Both the position numbers and the translations under genes were made by a program. 64,000 bases of DNA from NCBI RefSeq assembly GCF_037392515.1, contig NC_090291.1, positions 18,937,501 through 19,001,500 of the forward strand, read 5' to 3'. The notes below the pieces were generated by a model. It worked only from the letters and a program-made list of their open reading frames with translations, was not told the DNA's origin and made no database searches. Below, in pieces: positions 50,533-63,470 of the stretch (the stretch's first letter is position 1; every line of letters starts with the position of its first letter). Source of the stretch: Haliotis asinina (taxonomy: Eukaryota; Mollusca; Gastropoda; Lepetellida; Haliotidae).

Positions 50533-53500
50533 ATGTCACTCGCGTTCGTGCCACCCCAGCAGAAGCAAAAAGGACAACCCCCTAATCAAACTACGATTCA
50601 GAAAGTAAGTTATCGATCAAATATGGTTGCCTCGGCTTTGTAGAAGGAATGTGGTCTGTGCACACAGACGGCAAAGAAGAACCCATCCTTTGTTCAATAT
50701 TCATTCGTAAATCATGGCTGTCGTCGATTTCTGTTAGCAATAGATTGTTTGTTTTAATTGTATGTACGTCAGGAATAATGCATTTTAATATAAGACAATT
50801 GACCGGATCTTCCTTTGGCCGTCATTATTTGATTAGGCAAATGTCCAATGCGGGCTGTGTACATAATGAATTCGTCGATTGTGGACCGTTGTAGGGTCAG
50901 CTCTCCACTTTCATTCATACAGATTGTGAAGACTGACCACGTTGTCTCAGCGCTGTCTCGAGTATATCAACATGACAAAAATTGCAGTTCCTTTTAAAAG
51001 AGCAGCTGGTGAATATGGTATCTCATCGTGTGCGTAACTTGAGCACAAACCAGTGGCTATTACATGTATGGTGATCCATATACTAATGACCTTCTCTTTT
51101 ATTGCAGATGTTGGATGAGAACAATCAACTAATACAGACAATAATTGATTATCAAAACAGTGGGAAAGCTCAAGAATGCATGCAGTAAGTTGGGAAACAT
51201 TTCAGCCTGTAAATCCTGATTATTACTTAATGGGTTTTCTAGAAAACCCTAAACCCAAACCTAACCCTAACCTTATCTAATGCCAAGTCCAAAGGGTAAA
51301 GCGACACCCTAACCCCATGGAATAGTCATAATAAATAGATTATATTAATAGGGAGGGAACTCTTACCGTAAGTTGGCCATTCTTGGTAATCCTTAGAAAG
51401 TCTTGAACATAGTGGGCCAACATGAATAGAGCATTATCATTCCAAAGCAATATTTTGGTTGTTGAAAAGAACTTGACTTGTCCATTACGACAATTCAACA
51501 CTGTCTTGCTTTGTTAAGAGGGCTTAAGTGTTCAAAGTTGCATGTCCCATTTGATTTCACATCAACATGTATAATGTAAAGTTGTGAAAGAATTGAGTCA
51601 TAGGGCTAGTATGCTTATCAATTCAAATTATTTGGATAATGAATACATTTGCATATGGTTTTAGTTTTTAGCTTATCAGGAGATTTATTGAGGGATTATC
51701 AAGCTCACCCATTAATTATTCAATTAATCTGTTTTTCCCCTAGCTGTTATTTTGTGAAGTAGAACATTGACGATGTAATCAAGACATTCATAGGATTGTG
51801 TGGTTGATACTGAATGAATCTGTTCCCTAGGCCCCCATAGTGGGTGAGAATATTGAAAATGAAGTTAACCCTGGTTTACTATCAGGGAACAAGAAATGGT
51901 TTGTTGTTTACTATGCAAATGGAAAATTGAAGGAAGTATGAAAGGAAGTTTCACATGTTTGATTGTGTTGATGTGAGTTTATTCAACATATTAGAAGGTT
52001 GTTAATTGTTGAGACACCCTAACTGTAATATTAAATATTTAGCTTTTGACACTGACCCTTTGACTTCCATGATTAACTGTCAAAACCTCGTGCAGTCCAT
52101 GTTAATTAATCAATACTTTTGTTGCAGATACCAACAGATACTGCATCGAAACTTGGTCTATTTGGCTACCATTGCAGATGCTAATCAGAATGTGCATGCT
52201 TTACTGCCTGTGAGTACTTGTTATCCCTCGTTTGTGACGAACAGAATCATCCAGACTGGAAAAGTCAGCATTAACAGAGTCAAGACAAAAAGGGTCTCTT
52301 TGTATCCATAATATCATAATATAACAAGAAGAAAGTTGTGTTGCTTACATTAAAGTGAGGTGAATTTTCACATCATTTGACTTATAGTTTGTTGATATGG
52401 ATTGGTGGAACTTGCTACTTTTGCAGGCTCCTGGTCAGGGTAGTCAGGCCCAAGGCTCAATGCCTCAGCCGACACCGCAGATGACGCAGATGAGAGCCCC
52501 AGGGAATATGCCCAACCCCATGACACAAGGTAAGGAGTTAATAGTGTTTTAATACGAGACAGACCATACTCACATGTACATAAGCAATGCCTGTTTAGTG
52601 TTATTCCAATTCTTCAGTGTTCTGTTTTTTGGTACATACATGCTCATCCAATGTTCAGATTAAAATGTGAGGCAGGGATATATTCTGTTATCTATAGCAT
52701 TTATTCCACTTGTTATGGCTCATTTTGGACAGGTCATTTACGAGAAACAAGCAGCATTTGGGGGAAACAATTGGTCTCTCTTGGATTTCACCAGTTTAAA
52801 ACTTGTTGAACAAAATTGCCAGTCCTCATAATGGCCATATCTGTAGTTGTCCACTCCCAAATTCGAATGTTAGAGTTTAGTCTTTAATCTCATTTTTTTT
52901 TAGTAGTCCAGTGGTTAAAGTGCTCTCACTTCACACCGAAGACCCAGGTTTGATTCCTCACATGAGTACAATGTGTGAAGCCTATTTCTGGTGTCCCCTT
53001 CAGTGATATTGCTAGCATGTTGCTACAAGCGGCGTGAAACAATGGGCACACATTCTTGTTTCAGCTGGTTCAATGCAAGGAGGCAACCAGATGAGCCAGG
53101 CAGGGCCTGGCATGCCGCCAGTCAGCAGTCAGGCCGGTTTCTCTTCCCCCATGGGAAATCCCCAGCCATCTGGTGGTCCCTCTGGATTCCCACGGCCCCA
53201 GATGGGTCCACAACAATCCGCTCAGCAGCAGGCGAAGGGCAACATGATGCCTCAAGGTACTGACTCATGTTAAGTCACAAGTCCTGAACCAATTTGGGAT
53301 GAAACACTTTTTGTTCATGGTGGCTCTTCCATAACATAATGATAATCCTACATGGAAATCAGTTGTCAACAAAATGATAACACATTATTTGTTTATTTTC
53401 TCCCCCACTAAGGTACAGTTTGTTGAGCCAAATTCTGATGCTCCTGGCGCAGTGTTACTAGAAAATTGATAAGAGAGGCACAAAATCTCACTTACTTCTT

Positions 53501-56500
53501 ATATCCAAGTTTAGATTGGCTGTTGGACAATGTTTGAAAAAAAACAGGGTGGAGTCACTGGGTTCCTAGGAATGATAACATTTGATTTCTTTAGAAATAA
53601 GATTTGATTTCCATAACATTTCACCATTATAATAATTTTCACGGATCATGGGATCCTCTTCCTATTTAACTCTTCAGAACAGTCAGTCCTAATGTAAATG
53701 TAGTCTGTTATATGAGTGTTACAGTGCTTTTTAGTCCAAGAATATTAATAAAATGTTGACTTCCTTTTTAGGCCAGGGGATGACTAATCAGAATGGTAGT
53801 ATGGGCAACCAGTCCTACACATTGCCGCCTCAGCAACAGCAGCAGCCTCCGGGTGGCTACCCCAGTCAGCAACAACCGATGATGTCCCAGCAACAGCCGA
53901 TGATGTCGCAGCCACAGCCGATGATGTCACAAACTCAGCCCATGATGACACAGCCTCAGCCGATGATGTCCCAGCAGCAGCCTATGTCCCAGCAACAGCC
54001 GATGATCTCACAGGGCCAACAGCCACTGATGTCACAGAGCAGTAGCAGTCAGATGATGATGAACAACCAGAGCGGTATTCAGAGCAATTCCATTATGGGT
54101 GGACCAAGGGGACAGATGCCCCCTTCATCATATCGCCGCTCTCCACAAGGTGATTATCAACTTAACACAAAGCCAACAGTGCATCCTCAACTATTTACCA
54201 TATCCTTTTTGTGTCTGCTATTGAATAGTACATAGACCTAGCTGCCCGTTTAATTGTTATTTATACTTTGATGACTGCAAGTGCCTTGCATCAAATTACT
54301 CCAGTTTAATGACTACTGTAGTTTGCATGGTCAGTGACAATGCCCTTCTTAAGTAGTCTGCCTTAGGCTCGTATAGATTCAGATTTAGAGGATGCACTGT
54401 ACAGAGCTGTTTGCATTCATGGTTTGTGAAATTTTCTTGTCTGGTAGCATGGCAGTGTGTTTGTTTTGATGTTTGTTTGTTCGGTGTTCATTGAGGTTGA
54501 AGGCAAGGATCAAAAGGGTCAGGTTATGGCTTTCTCACGGTTGCACTTTTCAGAATGCTAAGTATTTGGGGAAATTTTATGCATAAATGTTTTATCACAT
54601 TTTGGGGGATTTTTTATTTCCAATTTCCACTCGAAGGAACTCTGTCATGGTTGAACCACTTTTCATATGACTCCTTTCATTTAATGAGGTTGAGGGTTAC
54701 TTATAGATACATAACCTTAACCAGCTCTTAACCATGCCAGGATATCGCTAATCATTAATATTGGTGGGTTGTTGCAGCTAACATAGTAACCAAAACGATC
54801 ATTGTAACAAGAAAGTGGACAATGCAGACAGTGTTCTTTTGAAAATGTTTCAGCATGTTTTCTAGTTTCAGTTTCCAACACTAACTCCTCCCCCCCAGTT
54901 AGACGAGACTCTCGTGGCCATTTTCTTAGCCCGGAGGACGAGCATGACGAGTGTCCCACCTGTCTGACTTGCACACAGTCAAACACTTGTGACATCTGTC
55001 GCAGTTGGTCCCCCGAGCGTTGGGAGGACATGCGGGGCCGCCAAGAGCAGTCTCGTCGGCGCAGGGAAAGGAAAGCGGCTGATAAAGCCTCTCGTAGCAA
55101 TACTACCAAAGATCCCAGCAGTGGGGCCACCACAGCCAAGAACTCCAGTAACCCTACTACCACTACTACCACTACCAATGGCGAATCTGCTGTGCCGGTA
55201 GCCGTGACTAAGTCATCCAGTGAGCGTGTGGAACGTGTGGCCACATGGACCCAACCCATAGCCCCATGTCCTCCTCCCATCCAGTCACAGCCAGTGTTTA
55301 CTGTCGGGCAAGTGTTTTCTTTGTCCACGAGGCCTGCCCAGTCTCACTAAGGCAGACTTGAACTGCTCTCTTACTGCTCACTGCAACTGAGCATGCCGAC
55401 CAAAGAACGTGGGACCTTGCCGTTTTCTATTAATCCTTTACCAACAAGACTAATCATGCTTGGGACATGACTGTCTGATTCTGGTGTATTTGTTCTCTAA
55501 AGAGCTAACTAATCATCTCTGCCCTAACTGTACTAAGCGTCGGTCGGTCAGTCAGATAGCTGTCGGGCTGGCATGTAGTGGCGGACTTCCCCTCCCTCCA
55601 ACGCTGGTGCAGTTTGGGTCTGTGTTAGTTTGACTGAGGCATGCTCATCTGGCAACAAGATAGTTTCTAGACGAAGTAGATTCAGTGGAAACCTGAGACC
55701 GCCATGTCCGCTCACATAGAAGAGATTCTGCATCTGAGTTTTATCCATGTTAAACTCCTGATCAGTGTTCGAAAGTAAACAAACTAAATTCTAAAGAGTC
55801 TTGAAGGGCATTTAGAAGTGATATACATAGAAGCAAGAGTTTATTTGGATGTCAGCTTCTTTATTGTGATGGACACACTGTTTCGAAGTATATTCTTACT
55901 CTTTTCCTAGTTCTTTCATTCACCTGATGGAGTAAAAATAATATGCTTCTTAACGTGTCCATAACAATAAAGAAGTTGACATCTCCCAAAAAAGACTTTC
56001 CTTCAAATTATCACCTGTTATGTTTGGACCCCTTAGTTTCGAGCACTGAAAATTCAGGTTTAAATATCCTCAAGCCCATTCAACAGTTGGCACGGTTAAA
56101 ATACATTGTTTTTCAGTCATTAAATAATTAGCCAGCAAGTGTAGTCTATTTCTGATTTTTAAAGATATTTGAATTTCTGAAAGCTAGCCACCGATACACC
56201 TTTTTTAACGTCATCACCTGCATTGAATATTCATAGCCATGCTTTACAACCAGGATAAAACTCAGACCGTGGATTGCAACATTTATTTCGAAACTGGTCA
56301 GCACTTGGGTGAGACAAAGGTATTCTCAGGTTTTGTGTAGCTTACAAATTACGAAAAACTGTTTGACAAAGATTTGAAGGTTCCAGTGTTTGTATGTGTT
56401 GACTGACCACATCATGTTGTACAGAGCTGCTTTTCTTTCAGAATCCATCTCATTCAGTTGAAAAGGTGTTGATCATTCACTGAACCAAACTGTCAAAACA

Positions 56501-59500
56501 TCCCTTAAAGTCTATTTGAATGTCCTTTAATCTTGTTATCAGATGAAGCTGTTTTAGACATGCTAACATTTTATATTCCTTTCTTTCCTCTGGTCATGCT
56601 GGTCATCGTTTATTCTTTGAAATTACAGAATTTCTAAAGCAAGGTATTGTATTTCAGATAATAATGTTTGGTGGGAAAAACAGATGGGTATGCTACAAAA
56701 TCTGAATTCCTTCTCAATCGAGGGTTATTTTGCATTAACAGAATTAATACCAGATATATTCTATTAACAATCACGCATCACATTCTACTGTCTCACGATC
56801 TTATCAGTAGTATTCCTTAAGTGGCGGTATTCTCACAATTGAAAAGCATTTGTATCCAATGATCTGATGGAAATGGACCATTCTCTGTATTTGTACTGAT
56901 ATATTCAAATATTTGGTTCCTCCCCTACTCCTTGTCTGTGAGAAACCTGCATGATTATATTCATTTTCTGTGTCAAATGTTTCTACATCACAAAACACCC
57001 ATTGTATGTATATCCATGAAATAGTATCTATTTGTGAATGAACAATCTTGGAAATGAGTCCAGATTTTTTGGTTTTGTGTGTTGAACTCTCAACCCGTGT
57101 AGACCCTTTTGATCCTGTTGTCTGACAATATTGATATTCCTTTTGAGTTGACTTTTCTCTGTTTATATTTCTGATTGAGTGTTGAATGTACTCGTGAATG
57201 GCTGACCGGTTCCTCTTCTCTGGTACGCCTTGGTGTTGTGTTCTGGAGTCAGATTCTAGTCTATGGTTATATCGGGACACTTTCCTCTCTCCCCTGTATT
57301 CATGGTGTTGTGCAAAATGCAGTTTGGTTCAGGTTCATATTCCTAGATAACCATAGCAACAGTTCAGTATGACAGTCCTTTAATATGCTGACAATGGTAT
57401 AATGTACAACATTAGCTACTGGCTGTGAAAATTTGTTTTTGCCAGCAGCCATTTTGTCATTGTATGTAAACATATGCTGTCCTTGCAGAATATCTGTTTT
57501 GGTTTCTGAAAGAAAAATCCTGCCTTAGGGGGATGTTTTCCTGTTGTTAGTGGTGTTTGAATGCAAAGAATGGTTTTTAAGATGCATGTAGATTCTCTAT
57601 GACACTTTTAAGTAGTTCTTAATATGTCTCAAATCACATTTTTAAGCTGTAAGCAATGGCCTTTTTAAGTCAAAATGGTGTCTGTAGTAACCCAGTTGTC
57701 AAATGGGGTCTATGGTAACCCAGTTGTCAAATGGGGTCTATAGTAACCCAGTTGTCGTATGCCATGTGCAGAGGTGTTTCCAAACCTGTGAGCATGGCTT
57801 GAATCTTGCAATCTCCATCATCATGTCTAGTTTTATATGTGCTATCCCCATGCTCCCTGGTTCCCACTTAACTTGTAAACATCAAAAGCCAGTACACATT
57901 TGGGTTTTCCTCTCACATCAAAATGGCATATAACTGCGCGGTATGCATTACGTAAACATGCTGTCAGCTATACACTGTGAGGACTTGATTTTTCAAATAT
58001 GTTTTTAATCACTCATTTTTTCTGCAGGTAATTTCCAGTGTTGGTTAGTGTTTGGCTTTAAAACCCTATGATAAGGCCATGAAAAACAATGTAGGTAATA
58101 ATATCTTGAAAGAAAATACATAACCACACTTGCCTTAAATAATATTGGACGCACACCCCCAGACAAGCTGTTTCATAATATGTGAGGCCTTCATAGTCAC
58201 TAATTATTCATTGCCTAGCTAGATCAGTGAGAATGCAACATTCCATTGTGTTATGACTGAAGGGTGGAATGGGAAGGGGCAACCAATTCCAACCAATGAG
58301 TGAGTTTGTTATAGACTGTGTCATTGTACTATTCGTCCTTAAACTTTGAAAGTGATCTCACTCAAGATAAATATATTCGGGCTGATGTGTCACACAAAAG
58401 TTAGAATATGGAATTATTTTCATAATGTTAGTTAGTTGTTTAATACCACACACAGCACAAATCCAGGTCTGGAAGTGCATGAATGAGTGATAGTCCATTG
58501 AGTGATATCATGAACATGACTCATTGAGTGTGCAATTTGGACATGATGGCATGCATCAAACATGTCCGCAAACCTGACCACTTAGTTTGTTATTGTAACT
58601 TGTGTAATGCCTGCTAAGATGTCATATTTTCATTTATAACAAGAACAATAAAGAAGTTTGTTATCTTTTACACTGAATCTGTCTTGGAATAGTGGCCTAA
58701 TTTGAAGTAGTGTAGTGACCAGCACCTCAAAAAATAGGTGAACATTTAAGTTGGAAATTTTTTTCATGAATAAATCTTAAAGTGTTTTAACCAGTTATGA
58801 CTGATGTCAGTGGTAGGCCAAGCAAATGCTGCTGAACAGTGAGGATGTCACCAGAAAGGCAGTTTAATGGGTTTTTATGTTTTGAAATTAGATTCACGGC
58901 GTTGGGTTTAATTTTTTAATGTTGACCTTATTGTGGGTTGTGCAGACTGTCTTGACAAGTTGTGGTTGCTTATTCAAACCTTGTTATGCATTGTTGGTAG
59001 TGCTGTTGATAATGTGTATTTCCTACTTTGCCTGAATTGATTAGATGTAGACTTCATGCTCTTGTCCACATTGACGTGTACTTGTTCATTTCATCCCAGC
59101 TCATGTTTGCAGTTAATCTTGTCCAGTGATGTATCCTATGTTGAACTAATCTACATCTAAATAGTGCTGCAAGATCGTTTGCTGAATGATCATTTTGTTT
59201 CAGTTTCTTACAGAGACTTGATGATCTCTTTTTCAGATTTCTTTCAATGAAAATGTGATAATTCTGATACATTTGTGATAGTACTGTGTGCTTTAATATC
59301 TCTCAGATGTAAGAGTAATTAATAGGAATCTAGGTCTTATGTTGAGTCTCTTTTCTTCCACAGGCCAGCAGTACAACCAGGCGCCGGGCCAGGGGGGCTA
59401 CCCCCAACAACCGTTCAGTGGTCAGCAGCCTTACTCCCAGCCCCAGGGACAACAATCCTTCCCTCAACAGCCCGGCTACTCCCAGGCCCCCAACATGCCC

Positions 59501-59806
59501 CCCCAGGGACAATATGCCAACTACCAGGGTCAGGCACCACCCCAGCAGCGTTATAATCCTTTTAACAGACCCCAGGGTAGCATGGCACCGAACTCTCCCA
59601 TGCAGGGGAGTCCGATGAACAGCCAGATGAGTGGGCAAATGTCCGCTCAGGGCCAGGGGATGGGGGGTCAGATGCAGTCCATGCCCCCTCAAGGACAGAT
59701 GAGTGGAAATATGCCTCAGGGGCAAATGCAAGGTGGACCTATGTCGGGTCAGATGCCGCCGAGCCAGGCTCAAGGTAGCTATGGTTACAACCAGAACCAG
59801 TACTGA
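50533..59806 (+). CDS. SS18: SS18-family subunit of the BAF chromatin-remodelling complex (seven exons)
   Basis: SS18 and its paralogue SS18L1 (CREST) are dedicated subunits of mammalian-type SWI/SNF (BAF) complexes and act as transcription co-activators. Exons: 50533-50604, 51108-51184, 52128-52209, 52427-52529, 53065-53256, 53772-54149, 59364-59806. All are GT-AG with agreeing phases; the product is 448 aa. Residues about 1-77 form the SNH domain: MSLAFVPPQQKQKG, MLDENNQLIQTIIDYQNSGK, YQQILHRNLVYLATIADAN, QNVHALLP. The rest is Gln/Met/Pro/Gly-rich, including about nine QPMMSQ-type repeats in exon 6 and a QPGY-like, prion-like C-terminus (GGYPQQPFSGQQPYSQPQ ... SYGYNQNQY). A single gene here probably predates the vertebrate SS18/SS18L1 split. 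The 5.2 kb gap before the last exon holds an alternative terminal exon at 54899-55350. Confidence 0.93.
51244..51315. repeat. Short interstitial telomere-like repeat (CCCTAA variants)
   Basis: AAACCCTAAACCCAAACC, TAACCCTAACC and ACCCTAACCCC lie within 70 bases in SS18 intron 2. The strand is opposite to the similar patch at 25771-25823. Confidence 0.65.
52903..53042 (+). mobile_element. SINE family A directly before SS18 exon 5
   Basis: It has head AGTAGTCCAGTGGTTAAAG, B box CCAGGTTTGATTCC, body GTGAAGCCTATTTCTGGTG and tail GCTACAAGCGGCGTGAAAC. It ends about 22 bases before the SS18 exon at 53065, so the branch point of that intron probably lies within SINE sequence. Confidence 0.8.
54150..54898. 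other. SS18 intron, no coding exon recognised
   Basis: AT-rich intronic DNA between exon 6 and the candidate alternative exon. It ends in a strong pyrimidine tract (CTCCTCCCCCCCAG). Confidence 0.5.
54899..55350 (+). CDS. SS18: Candidate alternative terminal exon of SS18 (Cys-rich, basic tail)
   Basis: A CTAACTCCTCCCCCCCAG acceptor opens a frame of 452 bases ending in TAA. It joins exon 6 in phase (G|TT = Val), giving a 451-aa isoform in which the QPGY-like end is replaced by about 150 residues. The tail holds ECPTCLTCTQSNTCDICRSW, with paired cysteines as in a small zinc module. A basic helix (RRRRERKAADKASR), a Thr/Asn-rich linker and a Pro/Gln-rich end follow. Codon use is GC-rich like the other SS18 exons. 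The C-C-C-C-x-W spacing reminds me of Gag-type modules of invertebrate DIRS-like elements, so an exonised fragment is one explanation; an old host exon is another. Not known from vertebrate SS18, as far as I recall. Confidence 0.6.
55795..55985. repeat. Small inverted-repeat element, copy 2 (partner at 27599-27735)
   Basis: TGTCAGCTTCTTTATTGTGA..GGACA near 55851-55877 pairs with TGTCCATAACAATAAAGAAG near 55956-55976. Its left part matches 27599-27720. This is a MITE-like hairpin family seen at two places. Its right arm supplies an AATAAA. Confidence 0.65.
57683..57755. repeat. Three-copy minisatellite, about 28-bp unit
   Basis: AACCCAGTTGTCAAATGGGG followed by TCTATAGT repeats nearly three times, in the SS18 last intron. 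Confidence 0.75.
58430..58605 (-). mobile_element. SINE family B, very degraded
   Basis: TTAATACCACACACAGC, GACATGATGGCATGCATCAAA and GCAAACCTGACCACTTAGT follow the order of the reversed family B. Many substitutions suggest an old copy. Confidence 0.5.
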
Positions 59807-62800
59807 AGTAGGAACCTGATTGGCTTACATCTGTCGTTAGTCGAGGCGAGATAAGCAGGGGTAACTGATAGTGGTTTCAGATGAAGATAAATGCATAGCA
59901 TTCATCTGTACAGTTGTAGTGGCAGTATGGTCTTTGTAAACTCGACCAATGGCATTGAATAACAGCTGCTTAGGTATTGGTGTAATGCATTGGATCTGAA
60001 TCCCGGTCGTTTGCAAAGCTTCCTTGAAAAAAATAACAACGAATCGGTGTCGTGTTCTTTACTTGTGTCTTAATTCTATTCTTGAGGAAGTTGATTACTA
60101 TTCCCACTCCCACGGAGTGTCCATCAGTGTGAGCGCCTTCAGATGAAGAAAATGTGGTCTTCTTGATCAGTTTTGAAGGTTGCAGTTTAGTATGGTGGTA
60201 TAAAGATGTTTTGGATATCTTGGACATCAATGTTAAAGATGAAATTATCGTTCCTTTTAACCATTTTGAGGATTGTGAAGTCTCTGCATGGGTTTGACAG
60301 TAATAAGTAATCTCAAGTTTTGTATATGAAAAAGATCTGTTAAAGAGTTTCTCTGCCTACAGTTAGGGTCAGTGGGTCTTCCTAAAGTCTAAGTTACTTT
60401 GCTCTGACTCAAATTAATTTGAAGCCCCTAGTCTTCGGTCGTAAGACACAAAATTGCAGTTTTCTTGCATGGCCTAGTTGTCAATGTTTCTGAGTCTTTT
60501 TGTGCACTTTTGAACGGGGATTTTGAAGACATATTTTGGTTTAAATGTAGATTTTCATTGTCCTGGCAATATGATAAAATTGGAATTTGTTGTCTAATGT
60601 TATTGCTTAGACACACAGTTAAAAAGAGGTAAAATGAGCTTTCACTTACAGGAGTCGTTACTATTTTTACTGGTCAAACACTTGAACTCTTCCCTGACTG
60701 AGAAAAGCTGATAAAGTAGGTCTCTGCGCATTTATCTTATTTATGATGTGCACAACAAATTCTAACATATATTTTTTCCTCATAGTTTTACACCTAAGTA
60801 CCACGAAAAATATTTCTGGTGGATAATGTGGTAGAATCTTAGGTTTGGAACTAGCTTTGATCACATCGATACAACTCTGTAGAACTATACCAGGATCTGA
60901 ACATCCATAGAAATCTCATGTTAAACATGGGGAAAATCAGCCTTTGAAAATGCTATTGTCAGAAACATGTTCTTGCCAAGTAGAGAAATGTATAATTTGT
61001 AATCGGTGCAATAATGACTAGAGATTGTAGTCAACAAATCATTCCTTATCAACTTAAATTAGCAATTTCTTCCTTTAATGGTTGATGTAGATTTTAGGAA
61101 CTTAGGCAAACTAAGTTTAAATGGTTAAGGTGATGGACAAAATTGTTTTTCAGTATTTCTTGACTGTTGTGGGAAGGAAATTTGTACATAGTCTTGTAAT
61201 CTCAATCATAATCAAGATTAGGTGATTGGCTGGATGGTGCTCAATGTTAGATTATGAAAGCATTATTTTGGTGATTCAAGGTAGTGTTTTCACAAAGATT
61301 TTATTTTCTAACTGTTAAAATTTGTGAATCAACATAAGCGGATTTAGTTCTGAGCATAAGTGTTTTTATATATACAGTATTGTTGACCTACATGTTGCTG
61401 TTTACACATCTCTTTTAACTTGAGTTGTTTCCCTTGGATCTCGTCACAGATTTTTCACTTCTTGATCACTGTTGGATCTCGTGGTTGCTAATGGATGACC
61501 TCAAGTTCTGCTTATGTTATTGGCGATGGTTTGATGAGAATTTTGAACAGACATTTTTCTGATGGTTTTGGTAAGAAGATTGACTGGTTGGTAGTCAGGT
61601 TTATACTTCATGTTCTGGTATTAAGGAAATGGCAAATATTCACGTTTGCTCCTTGTTTTCTACATTTGATGCCACTTTCATATCATATTTTTCAGGATCT
61701 CTTGGTTTTAGGGTCTGTAATGTTAAAAGACATGATAGATAAATATTATATGATTGATATTGCCTGGTTATTGCAGTCAAGATTCTGGTAGAAATTTCTG
61801 TATGGTAATAAAGTTACATAACTCCAGCCATCATTGCGGAGAAGTGTGATATGTGTGTTCTCAAAGATGACAAAACTATCTGGATCAACTTAAGTCAACT
61901 ATGTGGAATACACAGAATGTTTCTCCTGGATCTAACTATTTTTAATTTTTTTTATTGCAAAATGTTTTTTCTAAATAACCAAAAATCATTTTGTATATTT
62001 AGGCCCAAAAATGAGGAGGCCGGCATATTTGTCCTGCAAATAGTGTCCACCTTGCATTGCCCTTGAGCCAATGTGACAATTATTTATTACTTCAAGGGTT
62101 GTATGTACAGGACATTTTACTTAACTTTCTTATGAGAATGACTTAATAAATGTGAAGCAATTCCAGAACAATGTGATATCATTTGTGGATGTTTCCATGG
62201 TTACATGAGGTATATATGCTGGTAAGTGCTTGAGGTGTTGGAATTTTATCAAACCATTGTGATTTTCATCACACTAGAAAAAAACTGTCTGTACATATCT
62301 TTTTGTCAATGCCAAAGCCAGTACTGTGAACATAACTGTGTGCCTATCTGTTAGTTTTGTCTTTCTTTGTCTTTTCTTTGTTTTTATTTCTTCGGTTTTG
62401 ATATATGTCCCTGATCTGCAACAGATGACTAGATAGTTGGAGCTCAGAGATGGGAACATTGGTCAATCCAGTTTTCAGGTATTTGTAACACTTGGAGATA
62501 TTGACAACACAGATGTGTATGGTGTTAGAGAGTCCTGTTGTTCACAATGGTTGGAACAAGGATTCATTGACCTGTTCTGAAGATACTTGGCCCCAAAAGG
62601 CTTTTCAGAACGAATCTAGAGACCATGAGCATAATTCCTGTAGAGACTAAACAGATTTTCTTGAGTACGTATCTTCAGGAACAGTTTGCAAGTAGAGTCT
62701 GATCGAGTCAATCAAATATGTTGAAGCACAGCGTGGAACTAAAGGTTATTGCTGCTGGAAGTGTTGATTTCAAAAGCTAGAACAATGTAAGTCAGATTGG

Positions 62801-63470
62801 TTCTTTGTTTTGAACATGATCAATGGCAAAATGAGTGACAAGGAGAAAATGTGTTTCTTGTGATCTGGATCTAAGTCAAGTAAACAGGCTTTTGGATTTA
62901 AATGCAGGTAGCAAGTGTATTGATTCAATATTTTGGTTTTGTGACCATTTAATATTTATAGGCACATGCCTTCTTTACAATATTTTATCTTGAGCATTTT
63001 TCTATATCTTAATGGATTCGATGTTGGTGAGTTAGGTGTTGCAGTATTCAAGAGTAAGTTTGTCTGTGCAGGAATTGTCTCAGGTCAACGTCGGTACATT
63101 GATATCACATTATTAAGAATGACCATTACTGGTTTTTGTTTCTGAGGACTTGAAACCTTTATTAAAAAGTTCCTAAGAAATTGTTACCTGTGAAAACTGC
63201 TTCCTTCATTGTCTACCAATTTCTAAATATTTCTATCAAAGATTGTTTGGTTTCATATCAATTAAAGAACTGGTTATGTTTTTATCCTTTTTTGTAATCC
63301 TGAAAAATGATTTCATTATTGTACATTCCAAAACTCTTTTGATGTTGTAAATGTGAATGAATTGTTGTCAGTTTCCAATGAAGCCAAGATCAACTACACT
63401 CAATTGAACACTAGGTGGAATATTTTTGTAATTGCATTTTATCCACTCAGTGAATTGTTTGTGTAATAAA
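59807..63470 (+). other. Probable long SS18 3' UTR
   Basis: After the stop, about 3.7 kb of T-rich DNA is free of the SINEs that crowd other intervals. AATAAA signals occur at 62145-62150 and 63465-63470, with another at about 63624. No coding exon was recognised, and open frames such as 61495-61791 have no family resemblance. Confidence 0.45.
63465..63470 (+). terminator. Candidate distal polyadenylation signal of SS18
   Basis: AATAAA in GTGTAATAAAATTTATG, followed by T-rich sequence. An earlier AATAAA at 62145-62150 is an alternative. Confidence 0.35.

Larger units (their letters stand above)
55351..59363. other. SS18 last intron, or 3' UTR of the alternative isoform
   Basis: No other coding exon was recognised. 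It contains the hairpin repeat at 55795-55985, a three-copy 28-bp minisatellite at about 57683-57755, and a worn SINE at 58430-58600. An AATAAA at 55966-55971 could terminate the alternative isoform. Confidence 0.45.

Noticed and set aside
54717-55328. 203-codon minus-strand open frame
   Set aside because: It is a shadow of the GC-rich SS18 alternative exon on the plus strand and has no recognisable domain.
59330-59773. 147-codon minus-strand open frame rich in His and Leu
   Set aside because: It is antisense to the Gln/Pro-rich SS18 last exon, whose composition forces an open reverse frame.
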